This document shows positions 6,821 to 12,091 of a DNA stretch of 12,091 nt, piece by piece. The translations under genes and the position numbers were made by a program. The notes under the pieces were generated by a model, which saw only the letters and a list, made by a program, of their open reading frames with translations, searched no databases and had not been told where the DNA came from. Numbering within the stretch: position 1 is the first letter of the stretch; each line of letters begins with the position of its first letter. Source of the stretch: Actinomycetes bacterium (GTDB lineage: Bacteria; Actinomycetota; Acidimicrobiia; Acidimicrobiales; Palsa-688); assembly GCA_021816565.1 (NCBI GenBank), contig JAKAXN010000105.1, forward strand, positions 1 to 12,091, written 5' to 3'.

Positions 6821-8302
6821 GTGCGCAGGAGCCTCATCAGCGCCGGGGCCGCGGTAGCCATGGTCATCGCCCTCAGCGTCGCCCTGGTCCCGCTGCGGGC
6901 CCACCTCAGCATCGCCACCGTCGGGCTGATCATGGTGGTCCCGGTGGTGGCGGCTGTCGTGACCGGCGGTTACACCGCCGGGGTGGCCGGGGTGGCCGCC
7001 GGGTTCCTGGCGTGGGACTTCGTATTCATCCCGCCCTACTACACCCTCGACGTGGGGGCCGGGCAGAACTGGGTGGCCCTGGCGGTCTACGGCGCAGTGA
7101 TGCTGATCGTGGCCCAGGTGGTCAGCCGGCTGCAGGCGGCCCGGCGGGAGGAGCAGGCCCGGGCCAGGGAGGCCCAGAAGCTGTTCGAGCTGTCCCAGCT
7201 GCTGGTCGAGGACCGGTCCCTTCCCGACCTGCTCGACAGCATCGTCACCGCCGTGCGGGGGGTGTTCGGGGTGGCCGGGGTGGCCCTGCTGCTCCCGGTC
7301 GGCGACCACCTCGAGGTGGCCGCGTCGGCCGGCGAGGCCCCTGACGTCCGGGGGCTGGACTCGCACGGCGCGGTGGTGCGGCCGGTGTCGGGCCCCGCCG
7401 GCGCCGGTGCCGCCGCCGGGGTCCAGACGGTGGCGCTGGCCGCCGCCGGCCGGCCGGTCGGGGTGCTGGCGCTGCGCGGCGGCCCTCGGGGCCGGTCCGA
7501 CTCGGTGCTGCTGCGCACCTTCGCCAACCACGCCGCGCTGGTGGTGGAGCGGGCCCAGCTGCAGGCCCAGGCCCTGCGCACCCGCCTTCTCGAGGAGGTC
7601 GATCAGCTCAGGCGGGCGCTGCTCGGGGCGGTGTCGCACGATCTGCGCACACCGCTGGCCGCCATGAAGGTGGCGTCGTCCACGCTGGTGCGCGACGGCG
7701 GCGACCCCGGCGGGTCCGTGGAGGAGAGGCAGGAGCTCTACGAGCTGCTCGACGGTGAGATCGACCGGCTGACCCGTCTGGTCACCGGCCTGCTGGACCT
7801 GTCCCGGTACCAGGCCGGGGCCCTGGAGCCGGGCCTCGAGGAGTGCCCGGTGCTGGACCTGGCCGCCGGCGCCATCGCCGGGCTGAGGACGTCCCTCGGC
7901 GACCGGGCGGTCGAGCTGGCCGTCCCCGACGGCCTGCCCCCGGTCGTGGCCGACCCGGTGCTCATCGGCCAGGTGGTCGTCAACCTGGTGGACAACGCCC
8001 ACCGCCACGCCCCCGAGGGGACGCCCATCCTCGTGCACGCCGAGGCCGACGGTGACCGGGTGCGGATCTCGGTGCAGGATTCGGGCCCCGGCGTGCCGGC
8101 CGCCCAGAGGGAATCCGTCTTCGACGGCTTCGTGCGCTCCGGCCGCAGCGGCCGGGCCGGGATGGGGCTGTGGATCTGCCGGGCCTTCGTCGAGGCCCAC
8201 GACGGGCGGATCTGGATGGAGGAGCCGGACGGGGGCGGGACCCGGGTCAGCTTCACCCTGAGAGCGGCTCCGCGGGCGGCCCGGGTGGCGGCCGCCCCAT
8301 GA
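6821..8302 (+). CDS. kdpD: KdpD-type sensor histidine kinase lacking the KdpD N-terminal module (DUF4118-GAF-HisKA-HATPase)
   Basis: A 493-aa membrane histidine kinase matching the C-terminal half of KdpD. Residues 5-103 hold about four membrane helices of the DUF4118 type, with the KdpD-like loop WDFVFIPPYYTLDVG (65-79). Then come a coiled stretch (about 102-128), a GAF-like domain (about 130-245), the dimerisation/H-box LLGAVSHDLRTPLA with His273, N-box VVNLVDNAHRHAPEG (386-400), G1 QDSGPGVP (419-426) and G2 GRAGMGLWICRAF (444-456). It should autophosphorylate at His273 and pass phosphate to the overlapping KdpE (ATGA). The GTG at 6821 was preferred because a GGAG lies just before it; GTG 6803 is also in frame and would suit a nearly leaderless message. 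It has no P-loop or Usp module, which is encoded separately at 709-1851. Confidence 0.92.
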   Translation: MRRSLISAGAAVAMVIALSVALVPLRAHLSIATVGLIMVVPVVAAVVTGGYTAGVAGVAAGFLAWDFVFIPPYYTLDVGAGQNWVALAVYGAVMLIVAQVVSRLQAARREEQARAREAQKLFELSQLLVEDRSLPDLLDSIVTAVRGVFGVAGVALLLPVGDHLEVAASAGEAPDVRGLDSHGAVVRPVSGPAGAGAAAGVQTVALAAAGRPVGVLALRGGPRGRSDSVLLRTFANHAALVVERAQLQAQALRTRLLEEVDQLRRALLGAVSHDLRTPLAAMKVASSTLVRDGGDPGGSVEERQELYELLDGEIDRLTRLVTGLLDLSRYQAGALEPGLEECPVLDLAAGAIAGLRTSLGDRAVELAVPDGLPPVVADPVLIGQVVVNLVDNAHRHAPEGTPILVHAEADGDRVRISVQDSGPGVPAAQRESVFDGFVRSGRSGRAGMGLWICRAFVEAHDGRIWMEEPDGGGTRVSFTLRAAPRAARVAAAP

Positions 8303-9021
8303 CCCGGGTGCTGGTGATCGACGACGATCCGTCCCTGCTGAAGGCTCTGCGCCTGGCGCTGAGGGCGTCGGGCCACGAGGTGGTGACCGCGGCCAACGGT
8401 GAGCAGGGGCTGGTGCAGACCGCGGCCTCGGCGCCCGACGTCGTCATCTTGGATCTGGGCCTCCCGGACCTCGACGGGGTGGACGTGGTGCGCCGGGTTC
8501 GGGAGTGGAGCCAGGTGCCGATAGTCGTGCTGTCCGCTGCGGAATCGGAGCGGCGCAAGGTCGCCGCTCTCGACTCCGGCGCCGACGACTACGTGACCAA
8601 GCCGTTCGGCATGGCCGAACTGGAGGCCCGGATCCGGGCGGCCATACGCCACCGGGCCGGGCCCGGCCGGGACCCCGAACCGGTGGTGGTGGAGCACGGC
8701 CCGGTCCGGCTGGATCTCCTCCGCCACGAGGCCCAGGTCGACGGGCGCGTCGTCGAGTTGACGGCCCGGGAGTTCGACGTGCTGGCCTACCTGGCCCGCA
8801 ACGCCGGGCGGACCTGCACCCACGAGATGATCCTCTCGGCGGTATGGGGGCCGGGCTACGGCCGGGAGGCCCAGTACCTGCATGCCTACGTGCACCGGCT
8901 GCGCCAGAAGCTCGGGCCGGTGGTGGGGTCGATGCTCCGGACCCTGCCGGGGGTCGGCTACGTGCTGACCGGGCCCCCCGGCCCGGCACCCGCCGGCCCG
9001 GGCGGCGGGCGGGAGACGTAA
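8299..9021 (+). CDS. kdpE: OmpR/PhoB-family response regulator KdpE
   Basis: A 240-aa two-domain regulator. The receiver domain (1-118) has the acidic cluster DDD (8-10), phospho-acceptor Asp52 in VVILDLGLPDLDG, Ser79 in VVLSA, and Lys101 in DDYVTKPFG. The winged-helix DNA-binding domain (about 128-225) has ELTAREFDVLAYLARNAGRT (153-172), the recognition-helix region AQYLHAYVHRLRQKL (191-205) and the wing LRTLPGVGYVL (213-223). The ATG overlaps the kinase stop (ATGA), so the pair is translated together. The tail after 224 is Pro/Gly-rich and extra to the domain. By context it should be phosphorylated by the upstream kinase and activate the divergent kdp operon. Confidence 0.95.
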   Translation: MTRVLVIDDDPSLLKALRLALRASGHEVVTAANGEQGLVQTAASAPDVVILDLGLPDLDGVDVVRRVREWSQVPIVVLSAAESERRKVAALDSGADDYVTKPFGMAELEARIRAAIRHRAGPGRDPEPVVVEHGPVRLDLLRHEAQVDGRVVELTAREFDVLAYLARNAGRTCTHEMILSAVWGPGYGREAQYLHAYVHRLRQKLGPVVGSMLRTLPGVGYVLTGPPGPAPAGPGGGRET

Positions 9022-9235
9022 ACCCTGGTCCCACGCCGGGCGGAGGGGCGCACCGGCGCAGGACGGTGGACCGGACCGTAGCGACAGCCCGTAGCCGGGC
9101 GGTGACCCGCAGGTGGAGCGGGGGCGAACATCGGGCGAACACGACCGGCGGGCCGGCTCCGGACCGGCCGGATGTGACGTTCGTAATACCGCGAAACGCT
9201 TGAGCCGGAAGCGGGGCGCGCCGACACCGGGGGAT
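9022..9235 (+). other. Intergenic region upstream of the secreted glycosidase
   Basis: There are 214 bp between kdpE and the glycosidase gene. The distance argues for a separate promoter. Around 9174-9189 the sequence is locally AT-richer: TAATAC (9184-9189) could be a -10, and two related hexamers, GTGACG (9174-9179) and GTAATA (9183-9188), repeat with 9-bp period. TTCG (9180-9183) and CGAA (9192-9195) form a short inverted repeat. None of these can be tied to a known regulator. No open frame here looks coding. Confidence 0.3.
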
Positions 9236-11092
9236 GTGAAACGGTGGAAGTGGCGGGGTCGGGCTGCAGCCGGTCTGGTGGCGGTGGTGGCGGTGGTGGC
9301 GGGATCCCTCCTCGGCGTGTCGCCGGGGGCCGGGCGGGCGGTGGCCGCCCCGGCGGTGTCGGTCCGGGTGGTGGGCAACCACCTGGTCAACCAGGACGGA
9401 GCGGTGGTCCGCCTGCTCGGCGTGGACCGCTCGGGCAGCGAGTACGCCTGCGAGGCCAACGGCGGCTGGGGGGTCTTCGACGGCCCCTCGGACGTCGCGT
9501 CGGTGGCGGCCATGGCGGCGTGGCACATGAACGCCGTGCGGGTCCCGCTCAACGAGGACTGCTGGCTGGGGATCAACGGGGCGCCGGCACAGTTCTCCGG
9601 CGCCAACTACCGCTCTGCCATCGAGAGCTACGTCTCGGAGCTCAATGCCGACGGCATGATCGCCATACTGGACCTCCACTGGAATGCCCCCGGGTCGACC
9701 CTGGCCAACGGGCAGCAGGTGATGGCCGACGCCGATCACTCACCGGCGTTCTGGACGTCGGTGGCCACCGCCTTCCGGCCGGACCCCGGGGTGGTGTTCG
9801 ACCTGTACAACGAGCCGCACGACATCTCCTGGTCGTGCTGGCTGAACGGTTGCGCGACCAGCGCCGGGTGGCAGACCGCCGGGATGCAGACCCTCGTCGA
9901 CTCGGTCCGCTCCACCGGGGCCACCCAGCCGATCATGGTGGCCGGCCTGGGATGGGCCGGGGACCTCAGCGGCTGGCTGGCCAACGAGCCGGTCGACCCG
10001 GCGGGCCAGCTCGTCGCGTCGGTGCACGTCTACAACTTCGGCGGCTGCGTGACCGCCTCGTGCTGGAGCTCGGAGTACGCGCCGGTCGCCGCCCGGGTGC
10101 CGCTGGTGACGGGCGAGCTGGGCGAGAACGACTGCGGCCAGAGCTTCATCGACTCCTATATGCAGTGGGCCGACGCCAACGGGGTCTCCTACCTGGGGTG
10201 GGCGTGGGACGCCTACGGGTGCGGCAGCTTCCCGTCGCTGATCAGCTCCTATGACGGGACCCCGACCGCCTTCGGCGCCGGCCTGAAGGACCACCTGACC
10301 TCCCTGTGGCAGGCCGGCCAGACCTCGGTGACGGCCGCCCCGCCCCCCGGCGGATCGACCGTCACGGCCGCCCCGCCCTCCGGCGGCTCCGGCGCCCCCC
10401 CGGCGGCCGTTCCCCCGGGGGCCGGCCCTCCGTCCGGGAGCTCCGGCGCCGGGGGGGTCAGCGGAGCCAGCACCGCCGGGACCACCAGCTACCGGGTGGT
10501 GTCGAGCACCGGATCGGTGTTCTCCTTCGGTGAGCCCGGGTACGGCTCACTGGCCGGGGACACCCTCAACCGCCCCATCGTGGGGGCGGCCGCCACCCCC
10601 GACGGCCGGGGCTACTGGCTGGTGGGCGCCGACGGCGGCATCTTCTCCTTCGGAGACGCCGCCTTCCGGGGGTCGACCGGCAACCTGGAGCTGGCCGCGC
10701 CCATAGTCGGGATGGCGGCCGACCCGGCCGCCGGGGGCTACTGGTTCGTCGCCGCCGACGGTGGGGTCTTCTCCTACGGAGCGGGGTTCTTCGGGTCTAC
10801 TGGCGGGGTGAGGTTGGCGCGGCCGATCGTGGGGATGGCTTCGACGCCCGACGGGCGGGGTTACTGGCTGGTGGCGGCTGATGGCGGGGTGTTCAGTTTT
10901 GGTGACGCCGGGTTCTTCGGGTCCACCGGTGGGGTGAGGTTGGCGCGGCCGATCGTGGGGATGGCTTCGACGCCCGACGGGCGGGGTTACCGGCTGGTGG
11001 CCGCCGACGGTGGGGTGTTCGACTTCGGTGACGCCGGCTTCGCCGGATCGGCGGCCGCCTCGGGCGCCCGCGCCGTGGCCATCACCGGCTGA
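9236..11092 (+). CDS. Secreted GH5-like glycoside hydrolase (cellulase family) with C-terminal 42-aa repeats
   Basis: A 618-aa secreted enzyme. Residues 1-38 form a signal peptide: basic start VKRWKWRGR, hydrophobic core AAAGLVAVVAVVAGSLLG, likely cleavage after AVAA. The catalytic domain (about 40-360) has the GH5 pattern: HLVNQDGAVVRLLGVDRSG (49-67), LDLHWN with His148, YNEP with acid/base Glu193, VHVYNF with His264, and TGELGEN with nucleophile Glu294. This predicts a retaining beta-glycosidase such as an endoglucanase; the exact substrate is unknown. Residues 362-416 are a Pro/Gly/Ser/Ala linker, and 418-618 hold five repeats of about 42 residues. GTG 9236 was chosen because it places the basic start right before the hydrophobic core and has a G-rich site upstream; GTG 9113 would add 41 residues before the signal peptide, and TTG 9200 is a further option. 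Confidence 0.88.
   Translation: MKRWKWRGRAAAGLVAVVAVVAGSLLGVSPGAGRAVAAPAVSVRVVGNHLVNQDGAVVRLLGVDRSGSEYACEANGGWGVFDGPSDVASVAAMAAWHMNAVRVPLNEDCWLGINGAPAQFSGANYRSAIESYVSELNADGMIAILDLHWNAPGSTLANGQQVMADADHSPAFWTSVATAFRPDPGVVFDLYNEPHDISWSCWLNGCATSAGWQTAGMQTLVDSVRSTGATQPIMVAGLGWAGDLSGWLANEPVDPAGQLVASVHVYNFGGCVTASCWSSEYAPVAARVPLVTGELGENDCGQSFIDSYMQWADANGVSYLGWAWDAYGCGSFPSLISSYDGTPTAFGAGLKDHLTSLWQAGQTSVTAAPPPGGSTVTAAPPSGGSGAPPAAVPPGAGPPSGSSGAGGVSGASTAGTTSYRVVSSTGSVFSFGEPGYGSLAGDTLNRPIVGAAATPDGRGYWLVGADGGIFSFGDAAFRGSTGNLELAAPIVGMAADPAAGGYWFVAADGGVFSYGAGFFGSTGGVRLARPIVGMASTPDGRGYWLVAADGGVFSFGDAGFFGSTGGVRLARPIVGMASTPDGRGYRLVAADGGVFDFGDAGFAGSAAASGARAVAITG
10487..11089 (+). repeat. Five tandem ~42-aa (126-bp) repeats in the glycosidase C terminus
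   Basis: The repeats cover residues 418-458, 459-500, 501-541, 542-583 and 584-618, with consensus GYWLVAADGGVFSFGDAGF, then GSTG, about six variable residues, and PIVGMA.TPDGR. Repeat 3 lacks one residue (GAG-FF) and repeat 5 stops early. Alternating aromatic and hydrophobic strands with Gly turns suggest a beta-propeller or similar beta-rich binding module, perhaps for polysaccharide or cell-wall attachment. At the DNA level 10805-10864 and 10931-10990 are identical over 60 bp. Confidence 0.88.
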
Positions 11093-11119
11093 GCTCCGGC
11101 GCCCCGCCCCCCGGGCCGC

Positions 11120-11560
11120 TCAGTGGTCGGGACCGCCGTGACCCTTGTGGTCCGCCGGTCCCGGGTGCGGCGCCGGCCCCGGCGCCTTCCGGGGCGCGAC
11201 GGTGGTGGTGGTCGTCGTCGTGGTGGTGGTGGTCGTGGTGGTCGTCGTGGTGGTCGTCGGGATGGAGCCGAGCTGGCCCTCGACCTTCGCCGCCGCGGTG
11301 AGGATGGCGGCCGAGCGCGACGCGCTCATCTGGCCGGCCGCCCGGAGTTGTGCCACCTCGGATCGCAGGCGCAGCAGGGCGGCGGCCGCCCCGGCCGGGT
11401 TCCGGGACCGGGCGGCGTCGGTGACGGCCTGCACCTGGGCCTGCAGCTCCTGCGACGCCTGCACCGACAGCCCGGGCGATGGCGACCCGCAGCCGGCGAA
11501 CAACGCCGCCACGGCCAGCAACGCCGGCGCCAGGACCAGGGGCCGCCGGTCGGATCTCAC
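11120..11560 (-). CDS. Lipoprotein with helical domain, 19-Thr tract and His/Pro-rich tail
   Basis: A 146-aa protein. Residues 1-24 look like a lipoprotein signal: basic start VRSDRRP, hydrophobic LVLAPALLAVAALFAG and lipidation Cys24 (LFAGC, then GS). Residues 32-98 form an Ala/Gln/Arg-rich helical region (ASQELQAQVQAVTDAARSR to AAAKVEGQL). Residues 102-120 are 19 consecutive threonines, followed by a Pro/His/Gly-rich tail ending GHGGPDH. The Thr tract could be a glycosylated, mucin-like stalk or wall spacer. The GTG start overlaps the upstream stop (GTGA) and has an AGGGG site nearby, so it forms an operon with the membrane protein before it. From memory, similar small lipoproteins with low-complexity tails follow Ser/Thr kinase genes in some actinobacteria. 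Function unknown. Confidence 0.75.
   Translation of the reverse strand: MRSDRRPLVLAPALLAVAALFAGCGSPSPGLSVQASQELQAQVQAVTDAARSRNPAGAAAALLRLRSEVAQLRAAGQMSASRSAAILTAAAKVEGQLGSIPTTTTTTTTTTTTTTTTTTTVAPRKAPGPAPHPGPADHKGHGGPDH
11201..11257 (-). repeat. Imperfect trinucleotide tract encoding 19 Thr
   Basis: 57 bp of mixed ACC and ACG codons on the minus strand (GGT/CGT on the plus strand). The mixture of codons means it is not a pure microsatellite, but the tract could still change length by slippage in units of three. Confidence 0.85.
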
Positions 11561-12090
11561 CGGCCCCTCGTCACCTGGCGGCGCAGGTCGCCGATGGCCC
11601 GGCCGAGCGCCGGCGGCAGGCCGGAGGTGCCACCGGTCGCCGCCGGGGAGGCGGCCCCGCCGGTGGCGGAGCCCGGAGCCGGGTTGGAGCCCGGAGCCGG
11701 GTTGGAGCCTGCAGACGGCGCCGCCGTCGAGGCCGGGGTGACGGCCGGCGAGGGGGTGGCGGCGCCACCGTGACCGCCCGACAGCGCCACCGCGACGAAA
11801 GCCATCACCGCCACCACCGCGACCGACGCGGCGAGTGCCACCCGGCCCCGCAGCCCCATCCGGCGGAACCGGTCCGAGACCGGCAGGACCTCGGTGGCCG
11901 GCCGGGGGCCGGGCCGGGCCGGCGCCGACCCGATGGCCATCTCCGTCCCGGCCGGGTCGTATTCCGCGGCGGGCGCGGCGGCGACCCGGGTCGGGTCGTC
12001 GGCCCCCCTGCTGTCCCCGCCACCGTCACCGGCGGGCCGGACGCCGGCCCACCCGCCCCCGGCCCCCGGGCCGGCGGGCCGGGCACCGGT
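11557..12090 (-). CDS. Single-pass membrane protein, N terminus outside window (possible end of a Ser/Thr kinase)
   Basis: The frame is open from the window edge to the stop at 11557, giving at least 177 residues. An ATG at 11940 gives a 127-aa version, but about 50 codons upstream of it stay open with strongly G/C third positions, so I favour a longer protein that continues outside. From the ATG: a Pro/Ala/Arg-rich cytoplasmic linker (1-35), one membrane helix (about 33-53, VALAASVAVVAVMAFVAVAL), then a Ser/Pro/Ala/Gly-rich extracytoplasmic part with a repeated NPAPGS, and the end LPPALGRAIGDLRRQVTRGR. The linker-helix-Pro/Ser-rich tail layout, with a lipoprotein gene next, resembles the C-terminal part of actinobacterial Ser/Thr kinases. 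No kinase motif is in the window, so this is inference. An anchored hypothetical protein is the alternative. Confidence 0.6.
   Translation of the reverse strand, partial: TGARPAGPGAGGGWAGVRPAGDGGGDSRGADDPTRVAAAPAAEYDPAGTEMAIGSAPARPGPRPATEVLPVSDRFRRMGLRGRVALAASVAVVAVMAFVAVALSGGHGGAATPSPAVTPASTAAPSAGSNPAPGSNPAPGSATGGAASPAATGGTSGLPPALGRAIGDLRRQVTRGR
11671..11706 (-). repeat. Two perfect 18-bp tandem copies
   Basis: GCCCGGAGCCGGGTTGGA occurs twice in a row on the plus strand. It lies in the membrane protein gene and, on the minus strand, encodes the repeated Pro/Gly/Ser/Asn hexapeptide (NPAPGS). It probably arose by slippage in a low-complexity linker. Confidence 0.85.
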
Positions 12091-12091
12091 C

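Noticed and set aside
8989..9009. GC-rich hairpin (CCCGCC/GGCGGG) at the end of kdpE as a terminator.
   Set aside because: It lies inside the coding end, has no T-run, and such short pairings are expected by chance at this GC content.
9174..9188. GTGACG/GTAATA pair as an MtrA-type site.
   Set aside because: The spacing and second half-site do not fit the MtrA pattern I remember; too weak to name a regulator.
9113..9235. Earlier GTG start for the glycosidase.
   Set aside because: It would put 41 mostly polar residues before the signal peptide and cover the likely promoter region.
7738..9606. Minus-strand open frame of 622 codons across the kinase, kdpE and glycosidase start.
   Set aside because: It spans three well-supported plus-strand genes and an intergenic region, and has biased low-complexity composition.
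11093..11119. Terminator between the convergent glycosidase and lipoprotein genes.
   Set aside because: Only 27 bp of C/G-rich sequence with no convincing stem or T-run.

Overview
This is a very GC-rich window with G/C-ending codons, as expected of an actinobacterium. The closest fit is class Acidimicrobiia. That placement rests on my memory of the family pattern (a secreted enzyme ending in ~42-residue 'GYWLVAADGGVFSFGDAGF' repeats) and on the actinobacterial style of the OB-fold protein; it is inference, since no rRNA or marker gene is present.

Layout: (a) 1-678, plus strand: the tail of a Thr/Ser-rich, possibly extracytoplasmic protein, then a VOC (glyoxalase-fold) protein. (b) 709-6724, minus strand: a tightly packed, almost fully overlapping potassium-uptake operon, read in the order 27-aa membrane ORF, kdpF, kdpA, kdpB, kdpC, OB-fold protein, truncated kdpD (P-loop plus Usp modules only). 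The first two genes are very short reading frames that can be read by eye. (c) 6725-6820: a short divergent control region with four similar hexamers placed like response-regulator half-sites. (d) 6821-9021, plus strand: the missing membrane/kinase half of KdpD (DUF4118-GAF-HisKA-HATPase) and, overlapping it by ATGA, kdpE. (e) 9022-9235: intergenic. (f) 9236-11092, plus strand: secreted GH5-like glycoside hydrolase with a Pro/Gly linker and five C-terminal repeats. (g) 11120-12090, minus strand: a lipoprotein with 19 consecutive threonines, and upstream of it a single-pass membrane protein whose frame stays open to the window edge.

How it works together: KdpFABC is the high-affinity K+ P-type ATPase (KdpA channel-like subunit, KdpB ATPase, KdpC and KdpF accessory). 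Here the K+/turgor sensor KdpD is split. The cytoplasmic regulatory module is the last gene of the transporter operon; the membrane-anchored histidine kinase is transcribed divergently with its response regulator. The shared 96-bp region could let KdpE control both arms. An OB-fold protein sits between kdpC and the kdpD fragment; similar proteins are, as I recall, found beside Trk-type K+ genes in other actinobacteria, so it is the best candidate for an under-described component of potassium homeostasis. The flanking genes (VOC protein, glycosidase, lipoprotein pair) show no evident link to potassium. I see no tRNA, rRNA, CRISPR array, insertion sequence or phage gene.
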